The notes below the pieces were generated by a model. It had not been told where the DNA came from. It did no database searches and worked only from the letters and a program-made list of their open reading frames with translations. The translations under genes were made by a program, and so were the position numbers. A stretch of 64,000 nt of DNA, from assembly GCF_020509005.1 (NCBI RefSeq), contig NC_063023.1, positions 1-64,000 on the forward strand, read 5' to 3'. Below, piece by piece: positions 22,551 through 33,296 of the stretch; the first letter of the stretch is position 1, and each line of letters starts with the position of its first letter. This stretch comes from Fulvia fulva. Its lineage: Eukaryota > Ascomycota > Dothideomycetes > Mycosphaerellales > Mycosphaerellaceae.

Positions 22551-22844
22551 TGCAGCTGCGTGCCGACCTGCGACCGACCGCGGAGAGATGGACATGACGT
22601 GAGACATAAAACGCGGAGTAGCAGCAAGCAAGAGACGAGAGAAAGGAAGTGGAAACATGTTACGAGAAGACTTAGCGAGACTTTTACTCCTGCCAATACA
22701 CGGCCTGGCTGGACCCAGACCATCCCATTGCGTCACGCTCTGGCCCTCAGTCAATGGGCAGTCCATCATGATCTTGCGAGGCCTTGCGTGCACATAATCA
22801 GCTGTAGTAAAGCCTGCCAAAAGGCACTCTTCGAAGCAGACCGC

Positions 22845-23416
22845 TCAGAGCCCTTGCCTCACGGCACTCTTGAACGGGAAGATCCGGATCTGTAGCGGGT
22901 CAGCAACAGCCCCATGGGCCATGGAGAGTGGCTGTAGTGTGTATGCAGCTTTTGTATGCTCTCGCGCTTACCTTTTCTTTATCCCACACACCAGTCCTGT
23001 AGTAGATGTCACTCTCAATGATCTCCCTGACCTCCTGCTCCGTGTCCGCTTCCGCCATCATGACGCTACCATTGATCTTCATGGGCGATCCTTCTTTTGC
23101 TGGTTCGTCTAAGGATGCTCCGCCGAGGACGACTGTGCCGGCTTGCACGCGCGGTTTGATGGCTTCGAGGTGTTGTCTATCGTGTGTTTGTCCGTCGGCC
23201 TGTCGTTCATGGTCTGTGTGGCATGGAGTAGGCTTACGGTCTGACCTCCATACGTTTCTCAAGAGCGCCCGGGTAGTCGGGGAGGATGACGATCCATTCT
23301 TGCTTGCCCATGATGCTGGCTGTGTTGGTCAAGGTGCGGAGGGTGGCGGGACTGCGGCACGGGAGAAGAGAGGAGTGTGCTTTCAAGGAGGTGAAGAGAC
23401 GACGAGGTGTGAGCAT
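22845..23416 (-). CDS. YCII-domain protein, possibly mitochondrial
   Basis: Three exons, 23238-23416, 22972-23176 and 22845-22889, are joined by 61- and 82-bp introns (GTAAGC...ATAG and GTAAGC...CTACAG with GCTGAC branch). The joins keep frame and give 142 residues. The body matches the YCII-related fold: EWIVILPDYPGALEKR, QHLEAIKPR, VVLGGASLDEP, ESDIYYRTGVWDK and a final FPFKSAVRQ. YCII proteins are small ferredoxin-like-fold dimers, often with dehydratase- or isomerase-like activity, but the fungal members have no settled function. The first about 35 residues are rich in Arg, Ser and Leu without acidic residues, which suggests a mitochondrial presequence; a second Met (MGKQEW) could instead start a cytosolic form. 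Confidence 0.85.
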
Positions 23417-24890
23417 TGAGGGTGGAGGTGAGATGTTGGGACAGGCGTTGGCTTCATTTCGTGGGCAAGGAAGATGGATGGAGTTGTTGATGCAGGGTCG
23501 GGGTTGCTCGGCTTTGTGGGTGAACGTTTACGCGAAATCCGAGACAGGCATCGGGAAAGCGGGATGGACTTCATGTTGACGTTCGTTGTTCATCTTCGCA
23601 TGCCGTATGTACAAACTTCTCCATCAACCCACTTCGGGCTATAGCAAGGCTGACGCTACCGACCAGTCCTCATGTTCCATCAGGCAGATGTATGGATGCC
23701 ATCTACACGAGGCCGCGGCAAAGACGTGGCCGCTCACACAGCAGCAGAATCCATTGTTGTTGGCCACAACGATAGCTTCATAGCGCAGTGTCGGCCTACA
23801 AAGGAGAAGCGCCGAAGCGCGCTCCTCTCATTATCCCATGTCGGGCCTCTTACCACTGCCAAACAGCGTTGAGGCCAATCGCCACAGCTTCAACCCCCAT
23901 CAACCACGCTGTCAATCGACTCAGTTTGTCGATCTCGATTCTCCCAGTGTTCGAGTTCCTAAGCGCCTTGCTATCGTTTGCAGATCCGACGTGGCAGCAC
24001 ATTCGCTCAGTTCAAGGCCCGGACGTCGACCTCCCGCCCGATCGGTCACACAGGACACACGACACACGACACACGACACTCATGGAGGAGGCGCTACTAT
24101 CGTGAAGGATATAGTGAATGGTATCAGGTGGATCCAATGAGACCAACTGCTGAAGCATGGTGAGCAGAAAGGGCGTGTCATGCCATACTTTATGGTCATA
24201 ACGCTTGATGTTTGGCAAGACATACCTACTGGATGGCCGGTCCACTGCGCTGTAGTCTCACCAATTATCGACAGTTATAAAGGGTTGTAATGCAGACTTC
24301 TCCACAAAGCCCTTGGCCCTCGTTAAGGTAGTGCGGGACAGAACACAGAACAACACTATTAACGACAAAGGATTTCAGCATCACTTTGTGTGCCTGCGAG
24401 ATACCGATAACTATACCTGCAGGAGGGTATACAGAAGGACTACAGCTTATTGATCAAAGACGAAATCGAGTAAATTCACAAGCCGTATGCTCAAACAGCG
24501 TATCATGGATGTCCGCAAGGCTTGCGCGACAAATCACTGGCTAGGGCAGGACGACGCCTATCTCAAAGGCCTCCAAGACATCTTCGAACCCCATCCCAAC
24601 GACGGTACCACGATCGGGTTGATCGATTGTCAGGAGGAAGGGCTTGAGGACGGCTATCCGGTCTCCAATAACATTCAGTTAGTCTACGCTAGTAAAGGCA
24701 TGTTTAGCATGATCCAATCATCATCGCTACTCGAGCGTGGTGGCCAAATCTCATGCGAGGAAGTCTTGCACGATCTGGCAGGATCTTCAACTACCATGGC
24801 CTTTGGTCATAATCGCTTTTCCCTGCGGTTCTTGCTTCCTGGGATCCTCGAATCTTGTCATCATCAATTCCAATACTACCTTCACTCACT
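23417..24890. other. Intergenic; short CACGACA-type repeat
   Basis: About 1.47 kb. Four near-perfect copies of an acacacg-type heptamer lie around 24050-24080. A 135-codon plus ORF (24487-24894) ends 4 bp into the F-box gene from the other strand; it has no recognisable motif and I do not call it a gene. No other feature seen. Confidence 0.5.
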
Positions 24891-25727
24891 CTAGCCAAAC
24901 ACCGCCTTCATTCCGACCTTCACACCCTCCGTTCCCATGAACCACGCCGTGTTTCCTTGAAGCTTGTAATCCTCGAAGCGGTTGGTAATGGGGTTCCTGA
25001 CAGCCTTGAGAAGGTTCTTCGGTGCGAACACCACCTTTTGCATTGGATGGGCCGACTCGCGGACCTCGGTCAGATATATGCGCTTCAATCTGGACCCATC
25101 ACCGGTGAAGACTCGCAGAAGGCTTAGACCGCCACCCTGCAGCATGCTCTTCTCGATGTCGAGACGCTCCAGACTGGTCTTCTGGGCTTCGAAGAGAGCT
25201 TGAAGCAAGCTGTGGTCGACGCCGACGTTGGAGAGTGTCAGGATCGAAAGCGACTTCCCGGAAGTGCTGAGTGCACGGATAAGTTGGTACGGGGCCGTGG
25301 AAAGTACCGTGTCGCCCTGGGCCCTTGACGAGTCCCCAACGATGCTCACCCGCTCCAGCGAGACGCGGATCTTGCCCATGACTTCCACGAAGAAGTCGTG
25401 ATCGCGCTCGGCATCGACAATGCTGCTGCTCGAATGCACAAGGCGCAGTACTTTGACCGTGTTCGCCATGACATCGCAGCCAAGCAAGCGCAACACCATC
25501 TCCGACGCCTTGGTATCGCTGCTGGTCTCGATAGTAAGGCTGCGCGTGAACTTCTCGCTGAAGCTCTTGGTGGTCTTGGCATGGATAGTTCTATTGACTA
25601 GGCGCAGCTTAAGAACGTCGGTGGAGTCAAGGTGGTCTCCGAACTTCTCGAAGAGCTCCGAGGGAAGGGCGGTGAGTCGATCGGGCCCTTTGTAGGGCGG
25701 CTTGCGGGAGGTCTTCTTCTTTGCCAT
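24891..25727 (-). CDS. F-box-like protein, paralogue 1
   Basis: 278 residues, single exon. A lysine/arginine-rich start is followed by an F-box at residues 16-50 (LTALPSELFEKFGDHLDSTD, then LKLRLVNRT), the Skp1-binding motif of SCF ubiquitin ligases. The remainder resembles the irregular leucine-rich substrate region of fungal F-box proteins, with a C-terminal KAVRNPITNRFEDYK...AWFMGTEG block shared with the gene at 28048. It is the downstream-most of three same-strand F-box paralogues in 4 kb. Likely nuclear or cytosolic; substrate unknown. Confidence 0.8.
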   Translation of the reverse strand: MAKKKTSRKPPYKGPDRLTALPSELFEKFGDHLDSTDVLKLRLVNRTIHAKTTKSFSEKFTRSLTIETSSDTKASEMVLRLLGCDVMANTVKVLRLVHSSSSIVDAERDHDFFVEVMGKIRVSLERVSIVGDSSRAQGDTVLSTAPYQLIRALSTSGKSLSILTLSNVGVDHSLLQALFEAQKTSLERLDIEKSMLQGGGLSLLRVFTGDGSRLKRIYLTEVRESAHPMQKVVFAPKNLLKAVRNPITNRFEDYKLQGNTAWFMGTEGVKVGMKAVFG

Positions 25728-26454
25728 AGATGCGATACGATGAAATTCGAACGAAGTCTGTGCTAACGAGGATGTTTACTGCAGCTTCTGACTGATCTTG
25801 AATTGTGGGATGATAGTAGATCTCGGAACGGAGCTGAAAGTGTGAGCGGGTCAGAAAGAAGTCCGAGGGCAGCGACCACCAATTTATCCTCGCTCCCAAC
25901 ACACAACGCACGAAGCGGAGACACCATCGAATTTGAATGAATATAGTGAATGACGAGAGTGTATAGAAGAGCGCTGCCTTCTGGGTCCTAGTGAACAGAA
26001 GAGCTTCTTATGCAACGCCTCATGGCTGTTGTATGGCTAATGGGAGTCCAAGACGTGTATGTAAGTCAGCTCGTAGAACAAACAATTACTGACAGATGAC
26101 GTGCAGATGTGTCGGCAGCACATGAACCACGCTAATCATGGTACACGGCTTTGAGCAACGCTACCGCCTACAGAGGATTGCAGCATGGGTCAAATATCAT
26201 TCAGTGCGTCGATTATGATATTCTTCAAAAGAGTTGCGAGATGATAAGATAATTTGAAGGTCAGAGACTGACGGATCACGACACCTTCAATGCTGATACC
26301 GAGCATGGATTGCAACGTGCATTCCATAATGTGATGACATGACTAGCTAGCTTACAGCAAGGTCGACTTTGAAACGCTCCCAGCACATCTGACAGCCGCC
26401 GTCTTTTGCTCGTCTTCCGCGCTCTGGCTACATTCCCGCCTGCACCTCATAGCC
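25728..26454. other. Intergenic between F-box genes
   Basis: 727 bp. It presumably includes the promoter of the downstream minus-strand F-box gene (25300-25850 side). No motif or ORF supported. Confidence 0.5.
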
Positions 26455-27390
26455 TTACTCCTTGAAGATCTTCTTCAATCCCTTCCTAACACACTTGGGC
26501 CCCTTGAGCTGCGCCATACCAAGTCCGAGCTTGATGTTTCCGATCTCCTCTCCCTGCTTGTTCTTGATCGAGCGGTCGGTGAGTATCCTAGAGGCCAGCA
26601 CTTGTTCCTCCGGCTCGGTCGCCACTTCGAGGTGGAAGAAGTAGAAGGAGTCTAGTTCTCCGTCGACGAAAGTCCGCAACAAACCACCCCAGGACCCATA
26701 CTGCAACACCAACATCTGAAGGTCGATGCTTCGGAGGTACGGCTTCTGCGCAGCGAACAGAGCCCTCAAGCGGGTGGTCCCGAGGAAGATGTAGGATATC
26801 TTCAGTGAGGAAACCTGCTGCGAAGACTGTGCCAGAGCCTGGAGGAAGCCATCGGCGGCTGCTGGGACCTCTGTGTCGTCCAGTCCGATTGAGTTGGAGC
26901 CATCGATCTCGACATCAAGCTGGACCGGAAGCTTCGAGAGGATCTTGCTGAAGGTTTTGGTGTAGTACTTGAAGCTGCCGCAGCTGGGGCCAAGAACAAC
27001 GAGTTTGACCTTCTTCACGGCGACAGCGAAGTCGTCTGTGGTCAGGAGACCGAGGATGGCTTCAAGCTCGTCTTCTCTGCTTGGTTGGATCTTGATGAGC
27101 AAGCATTCGACGTATCGCTTGTTGAATGCAGTTTGCACCACTACCTTCGCAAAGTGGCAAGTCTGGCGTAGCGCGAGTTGATCCTTGTCGTCTAGCATCG
27201 ACGCCACATTGGCGAACATCTCCGTGGGTATCGCAGTGAAGTAGTCTTCTTTGTTGTCCTTGGTGGGAGGATCCTTGCCGGTAGCAGGCGATGACATGGT
27301 GGTTTGATGACGGTCTGGCATGCTGCTCGCTGATGGGAAGAAGGTTCGCAGTTCGAGGCTGGAAACCCGAATATAATGCTCCAGCGACAA
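26455..27390 (-). CDS. F-box-like protein, paralogue 2
   Basis: Up to 311 residues, single exon. The F-box is about residues 50-85 (FTAIPTEMFANVASMLDDKD, then LALRQTCHF). In-frame Met codons at 27321 (MPDRHQ) and 27297 (MSSPAT) would place the F-box nearer the N-terminus, as in the neighbouring paralogues, and are more likely starts than 27390. A long region of alternating Leu/Val strands follows (KVKLVVLG, VQLDVEIDG, LRSIDLQML), as in leucine-rich substrate domains. The C-terminus is basic (GLKKIFKE). It shares architecture but little identity with paralogues 1 and 3. Confidence 0.75.
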   Translation of the reverse strand: MSLEHYIRVSSLELRTFFPSASSMPDRHQTTMSSPATGKDPPTKDNKEDYFTAIPTEMFANVASMLDDKDQLALRQTCHFAKVVVQTAFNKRYVECLLIKIQPSREDELEAILGLLTTDDFAVAVKKVKLVVLGPSCGSFKYYTKTFSKILSKLPVQLDVEIDGSNSIGLDDTEVPAAADGFLQALAQSSQQVSSLKISYIFLGTTRLRALFAAQKPYLRSIDLQMLVLQYGSWGGLLRTFVDGELDSFYFFHLEVATEPEEQVLASRILTDRSIKNKQGEEIGNIKLGLGMAQLKGPKCVRKGLKKIFKE

Positions 27391-28047
27391 CTCACGACAC
27401 TATCGCATGACATCGTCGAAGACTTGAATGATAACAGTTTATAGTGAAGAGTACAGAGGACAGGGCTTATGAGTCGGCAAATTCACTACTTCGAGTGAAA
27501 GACGACTAGATATGGGAAGGGAGCGTGCTGTCGAGGTTAGTGGACAGACTTAGGCGACCGGAAGTAATGATGGGTCGACGAGTTACCGATAATGGAAGGT
27601 TTGTAGGTACTCCCTGAGGCGACAAGTGTTTGCTAGCGATCGAAGATGTTTTGTACACTAAGTGATTGACGTCGAAATGTCTCAGTGGCTTACAACGAGC
27701 ACTAGCAGTTATTACTAGTGGCCAAGCCTCGGGGAATCACTGTTATGCGCAAGAGATGCAGCGACTTATGTTCAACTGTTGCAAATGGCTCATACAATCC
27801 TCATTACTGTGCCAGGAAAGTGTCAAGCTGCTGCGAGCCACGAGCTATTCTGAGCGCTCAACTCTCACGACTGTCGTCAAGCCTGAATTCCTCCCTTGAG
27901 GCTTGGCGGTCTCCTTCATGCCCTTCAGAGCTCTCACCATCAAGCAACTCTACCCAAGGGGTATCCATGCCCAACTTTGGATGATCAACCAACATTCTCT
28001 ACTGGCTTGTGCTCATCTGTGTTGATGCGTTGACTTGCAAAGTCACC
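27391..28047. other. Intergenic between F-box genes
   Basis: 657 bp without supported coding sequence; short plus ORFs at 27666-27984 overlap each other and show no motif. Confidence 0.5.
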
Positions 28048-28965
28048 CTACTTCACGATCGCCTTCAGCAAAAGCTCGATAGCCTCGCCGCCCATACCCC
28101 AAGCTCTATACCGATGAATTGAATAAGTCTCAATTTTCCGAGTCGCGGGGTTCCTGACGGCCTTGGCGACACGTTCTCCGAGACAGAATACGTGTATATT
28201 CTTGTCGAGCCGTTCTCTCACGTTGTTTGGTATCGCCCGTTCGAAGCAGTTGAGATCGCCGGTGTACAGGGAGCTCAGCGCAGGACACGTCTGGCACGCG
28301 CGGAGAATTCGGTCCCATGTTCCTCCTATCACTATGGTGGATTCAAATTCAAGAGATGCGATGTTGTCCTTCTGAGCTAAGATGAGTTCCTGCAAGGAGG
28401 TGACATCTAGAGCGATGCTGTGCAGCCGGATCGCAGCAATTCGAAGGTGGGACAGTGTCAGCTCACGTACACATGCTGTCACGTACTTGAGGTTTGAGGA
28501 GGTGTAATGGTTGTAGCTAGTGTCGCCACTCCATAGAATCTCAATATCCAGGGTGAGGCCTTTGGGCAGCTTGCTAAGCACTCTTGAGAATAGACCTTGT
28601 TCATAGGTATGGTCGGCGGTCTCCATTAGATTGCAATGGATACGCAGTGTCTTTACTGCGCTTGCAACGTCCTCGAAAGTCAGGAAGTAGAGGAGCATAT
28701 CAAGCCCTCCTCCATGTTCGCCAGATGCAGTGTTAAAATCCAGGGTGTGGAAGAATCGCTTGCTGAAAGCTGGCAGAGTTTTCTCCTGTAGTGCTCTGCA
28801 GGATGCTCGAAGCCGACAGATATCGTAGGCAGCGTGGTCGGAGGGTGTCTGATGGGTAAGGTATGATGCGATGGTACTGACGATCTCAGTTGGAAGAGCA
28901 GCCAAGGGAGAGAACGATAGGTTGGCTTCGGTGCCTGCGAGGCTAACGGCAGTCTGTCGTGTCAT
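28048..28965 (-). CDS. F-box-like protein, paralogue 3
   Basis: The open frame extends upstream to 29307, but the first 114 codons are low-complexity Ser-rich sequence over a GATGAAA-type microsatellite. I place the start at the ATG at 28965 (MTRQTAVS), giving 305 residues like its neighbours. The F-box is near residues 20-60 (FSPLAALPTEIVSTIASYL ... ICRLRASCRAL). Leucine-rich strands follow, and a C-terminal KAVRNPATRKIETYS...AWGMGGEA block is clearly homologous to paralogue 1. Probably an SCF adaptor; substrate unknown. Confidence 0.75.
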   Translation of the reverse strand: MTRQTAVSLAGTEANLSFSPLAALPTEIVSTIASYLTHQTPSDHAAYDICRLRASCRALQEKTLPAFSKRFFHTLDFNTASGEHGGGLDMLLYFLTFEDVASAVKTLRIHCNLMETADHTYEQGLFSRVLSKLPKGLTLDIEILWSGDTSYNHYTSSNLKYVTACVRELTLSHLRIAAIRLHSIALDVTSLQELILAQKDNIASLEFESTIVIGGTWDRILRACQTCPALSSLYTGDLNCFERAIPNNVRERLDKNIHVFCLGERVAKAVRNPATRKIETYSIHRYRAWGMGGEAIELLLKAIVK

Positions 28966-29150
28966 GTCGGTTCGTTGTGCTTTTACGGACCGGTCGATAG
29001 ATCGTGCTGTGTGGTGTTCGTCTTCACAATTTGCAGAGGCGCAGCTTTGGGAGCAGCTGCAAATCGCAATTTTGGTCGGTGGAAGGCAATGGCCACACTT
29101 CTCTAGAATAGGATATAGTGTTGTGTATCGGGAAGTCGTTATGAGATTGT

Positions 29151-29202
29151 GAAGAGATGATGAAAGAGATGATGAAAGAGATGATGAAAAAGACGATGAA
29201 AG
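29151..29202. repeat. GATGAAAGA microsatellite
   Basis: Four imperfect copies of a 12-bp GATGATGAAAGA-type unit just upstream of F-box paralogue 3, on whose strand they would encode Ser-rich repeats if translated. Confidence 0.8.
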
Positions 29203-29865
29203 AAATTTGGATACTAGTAGTGAGCTGTCCTCAGCGGGTCGTGCCGCATTGAAACATGAGAGCAACGACATCAGCAGAAGCTGTGCTGACCAGCGTGGGT
29301 CACACACAATTTTTTCTTGATTGATGACTCAGACGGAGACTTTTGATGTCTGTCACCGCGAAGTATAGCTTGACGACGGCGAATTTGCATCGCGCTACGC
29401 ACATGAGCGCCAAGACAACTGATTGCAGCTGTCGCTGAAGGACTATCTTGGAAGTCGTGGGTCCGCGGTCCACATTCAACAGTCTCCTTCGAACTTCGAA
29501 ATTGCGGAAGGAAGACATCAAGAGTAGCTGCTGGTGCTTGGTACCAAGGGTCTTGTCATAGTCTTGTCACTAGCATCTGTCTAGAGCCTGATACTTGCTG
29601 CAGACTTGTGCCTTTCTTAGGGGCTTTTCCAGCTTACCAGTATGGAGTTCATGACCGGCTATCTCTCATTGATTTCTTGGTAGTATCGTTCTAGTGTCGT
29701 ACAGAGCTCCCGCATCAGATCCTCTATCTTCGTCTTGAATGTCCAGACGTCTGCTCTCAGCATCCACATGTCCTCTTCGAGTGACCCTCTGAACACCGTC
29801 GCTACGGAAAGTCTCTCTAAATGGACCATCTCCCTGAGCCAAGGATCAACCAATCCAGCTCAATC
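29203..29865. other. Intergenic, no supported gene
   Basis: About 660 bp. A 64-codon minus ORF (29659-29853) overlaps the downstream side of the secreted peptide gene and has no motif. Confidence 0.5.
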
Positions 29866-30112
29866 TTATGCTGAACACTCTGAGTTCGTGCAACCAAGTG
29901 GGTCTGCCGCGCAGATGAAACCTGCCGGTAGATTATGACACCATCCGCAAGAGATTACATATCAGTACTATGCCCCAGATATGGAAGTTACGGATACGTC
30001 TTACACAACAACAGTCGCAAACCTTCTTGCCCGTGCAGAAATTGACTCCTTGGGCATTGGTGGACTGGATGAAGAGGTAGAATCCCAATGACAAGATAGA
30101 GAGGAGCTTCAT
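29866..30112 (-). CDS. Cys-rich secreted peptide, 53 residues, two exons
   Basis: Exon 1 (30007-30112) encodes MKLLSILSLGFYLFIQSTNA, a strong signal peptide, followed by a short start of mature peptide with FC, KKVC and a DCCC cluster. Exon 2 (29866-29921) adds three more spaced cysteines and stops at TAA. The total is eight cysteines in about 33 mature residues, consistent with four disulfides. The 85-bp intron ends CGGCAG; the donor is ambiguous. GTGTAA at 30006 keeps the Cys-rich frame, while the stronger-looking GTAAGA two bases downstream would switch to a frame lacking cysteines. I prefer the former for that reason. Too short for routine gene calling. Resembles small disulfide-stabilised fungal effectors or antimicrobial peptides; no family recognised. 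Confidence 0.55.
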
Positions 30113-31814
30113 GGCTGTTCAGAGCTTCAGACTGGATTGATGTAGAGTACAATAAAAATGGCATGAGAGAAAGGAGTACTCTAAGAAAAGTTTGTACATC
30201 CGGTAGTGCCACTACAACCGCCCGTGCAGCTTTGCAGTGACCCGACTGCACCGGAGCAAAGACAGCATTACCAATTTGAAGTCAAGCCCACCGACTGCGA
30301 GCCGCAGTGCGCTGTCTCAGGCGGCGGACAGCGATCAATCCGACTGGAAAGGTTTCAGAAAGGGTCGCAATTGACTGCAATGTGTCGCTGGCCTCGCTGC
30401 TGTGAATCTGTAAGCTGGGCATGTGAGACAGGCGGCAATGGCAGTAATATACAAGAGAGCTTTGATGAGAAAACTGTCAGACGAGCTGGCTCAATTACTT
30501 TCCACATCGTTCAAATTCTGGGGTCGCCGAGAATGCTCGCATTGCTCGGTCGGTCCCCGCACGGGCGTGAGTGAATGACCGGACTTGTCCCGACGCACGT
30601 CTCAGCGAACTTCGAATCTATGTACAGCACCACCTCTACAGTCTTTGACGCTGTGAAGCTGTTCCCGAAGCAAAAATGTACACTTTGCTAGCCAAATTCG
30701 GATCATCCACTCAGTCCGCACAGACCACCCCACAAGCAAGATTTCTGCAAAAACATACAGCACGAGGGATTCCCACGTGGTCACCCACCGTAGTACTAGT
30801 CTCGCGGTTCAGTGCTTGAGTTCGGCAGAGCAGACGGGATGCCCTATATTCACTGACCTGTGGCCGTATGTATCTTGTGCCGTCAAAACGGAATCTATGT
30901 TGTCTCAAACTTGGCTAAAAGATAAGCTGCTCGACGCAAGCAGGGCTTTCTAGGAGACTGTAAGTACTAGACGTGAGCTCAAGGCAGAAACTTGACATGG
31001 ACGATGCATAATTACAGCGCCTTATCCGATGAGCGGTCGTCATGAGTAGAGAGAGCTTAAAGTGCACGGTGGACCAGCAGCATCGAAGGCTGCAAGCTAG
31101 GATCGCAAGACATCCGAACAGCACGGTGTTGACGCCCCCTCTTCTATCGACGATCCCAAGCTTCCAGCTGCGACACGTCTTGCCTCATTGACAAGGGTTA
31201 CATATATCTGTCTTTCAGCTTTGCTGCTTATTCTCGCCGATCCAGACGGCTCCTAAAATGGTACTGCGCGGCGCTGTGAACGTGCGCCGTGAATGCAGCG
31301 GTGCGGTGCTGCTCACATATAAGCTAGAAAGCAGTGTACTGTGTCGCGACACTGCTCGGACAATTTGTTTCTATATTGCGCAGTATAGTAGCAACCATAG
31401 TCGGAGAGCCGAGGCTAATTGTCTTGGCCAGAACTTTTCAGCCAATCATTTTGGTCACGTGCTGACAAAGTTGTACATTTAGCTCCCTTGTTGTAATTCA
31501 GCAGCTTCGCTGCAATTAGCACACTGCTTGGCATAGTCAGTCAGAGGGCTAAGACAGGACCAGTGAACGGGATCCTTACCTCTCAGCTGAGCGTCGGTTC
31601 TTGTTTCGGACCTAGCTGACCAGACTACGCATTACTTACCACCGTTGTTCCACGGCATTCTGAGCCTGCAGCTTTCCACTCCTGACACTGCACGGCACTG
31701 TCACGCGAGCTCCAGTAAGGCTGGCACCGCTGGCCGGACAACATATTAAGCAAGCTGTCTTCCCTCCTTCATCGGACGGAGTCTTCGACATCTTCAGTCT
31801 TATCTTGACAATGA
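30113..31814. other. Intergenic; one dispersed-repeat fragment
   Basis: About 1.7 kb with no supported gene on either strand. It contains one copy of a dispersed sequence at 30551-30610. Confidence 0.5.
30551..30610 (+). repeat. Dispersed repeat, copy 1
   Basis: About 60 bp, including the shared core gtgaatgaccggacttg, that recurs in the same orientation at 58755-58816. Flanks diverge quickly. Probably relics of an old transposon or its terminal region; no end structures visible. Confidence 0.6.
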
Positions 31815-32735
31815 ATGGCTGACCCATCTTCAGAGGCTATGGTCGACGAAACCCTTGATAGATCTGCAGACCATGAGACCTACAAGTACATCCAAACAGC
31901 TTTCAACAAAGCTGTACTCCAATGGAAAGCTACCGCCGAGACGCCTGAAAAGGAGACTTATAAAGAGCTTAAAAATCGCACGGAAGATCACTTCATCCAG
32001 GCAAGAGCTGCCCGTGACCTGGCTGATATGTGAGTTTCTACGTCATGAGACCTGGCCTTGTCCGCTTCGCAGCTGTCTGTGAGTAACGAAGCACAGCACA
32101 GTGAGATACAGTGCAGAGAGGCTTGGATCCGCAAATACAATTGATACCACCACGATAGTGTGATGGAGCAAGTCCATCTGAGGAAATAGTCCGTGAAGAA
32201 ACTAGAAGCTGCCATCGCTGAAATCCGGCAAGTCATGTCATGTCTATGCACGTCAGCCGGGAGTCAGCTAATAGGCTTCATCTCAGAGGAGAGCTCCAGA
32301 TCTGGAATAAGCACGAGAAAGCAACTACTAGATCTGGCCAAGGCGGAGACAGCTGAAGCAGAAGACTTAGCCACCAGGATACGCAAAACGGCCCTCGATG
32401 CACTTGACAAGATCCACGAAGACAAGGGTCCTTTGATCAACTTGGAGCTTCTGGTCATGAATTCCTCGTCTGAGGATGTTTCCAGCGATCTACCCAGCCC
32501 AATGGAACTGAGCGACTACACCGCTGGCTGGGATTGGAAATCCTGGAATCAAGATCCCCCCACACACTCAGACTCCACCCAAGTATCCCGTATTCCCCAG
32601 CGACGAGGCAGAAGGACAAGACGCCGAGACCGCAAACGATGCAGCGGAACTTCGGTCCCGAATCAAGAAAGATTTTTTTTTTCAAAAAAAAAAGAAAACT
32701 GGAGAGGTCCCGCATCAGAGCCATCCCATCCCTAA
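31815..32735 (+). CDS. Hypothetical protein with helical coil, at least two exons
   Basis: The first exon starts at 31815 (MADPSSEAMVDETL) and reads open to a GTGAGT donor at about 32032. A second coding block at 32191-32735 (KKLEAAIAEIRQ, LDLAKAETAEAEDLATRIRK) is rich in Ala, Glu, Lys and Leu with heptad spacing. The frames of these blocks do not join with the acceptors I can see at about 32158 or 32189, so a small exon or other splice site is missing from my model. The end is uncertain too, because a poly-T/poly-A run at 32671-32696 makes the C-terminal frame ambiguous. No domain recognised. Confidence 0.4.
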
Positions 32736-33177
32736 CGGAGACGCTTAATGCCATCTGTCAGAGGAGACACACATCCTAAAACACCTTACTAAATAACAAA
32801 CCCCCCCTTTACCCCCCGAATAGAACCCTCCAACCCTCCAAACCATCCATTACACCTCCCCAAAGCCCCCTCCAAACCTAGCTATACGCCCCCCAGAGCA
32901 GAACAACACAAGTACCATACCCAATCCACGACATCCTCCTCCGGCAGCTCAATCGTACCCCCACCTCACCTCCTACACCGCACCAGGACCTCGACATTGC
33001 CTAAAACTGTAGTCGGAATTGATACGCGGGACGGGAGTGTATCGTCAGCAATACGTGTCGCCGCCTTGAGCGAGCTTCGTGTCCTTAAAAGGCCGTGGCC
33101 GTGGGAAAATGGGCATGAAAGAAGGTCGGTCGGATCATCATGCATCCATCTACACAATACGCCCCCCCCCCCCCCCA
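32671..33177. repeat. Homopolymer tracts: T11/A10 and C15
   Basis: A run of T followed almost at once by a run of A (32671-32696) forms a small near-palindrome, and a run of about 15 C lies at 33163-33177. The DNA between (32780-32990) is C-rich without coding signal. Such tracts are prone to length error in assemblies. Confidence 0.7.
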
Positions 33178-33296
33178 ACAGCCCATTCCGGTGCTCAAAA
33201 ATCCCGACCCAACATTCATCGTAATGCATGCATGCCCCAGAACTCATATACTCATAAATCCCCAATCTCCATCCCTATCCGCTCTCTCCCATCTCA

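Noticed and set aside
24487..24894. 135-codon plus ORF downstream of F-box paralogue 1
   Set aside because: No motif, no signal peptide, and it overlaps the F-box stop; length is within chance for this composition.
28966..29307. N-terminal extension of F-box paralogue 3
   Set aside because: Ser-rich translation of a microsatellite; the internal ATG at 28965 gives the length of the neighbouring paralogues.
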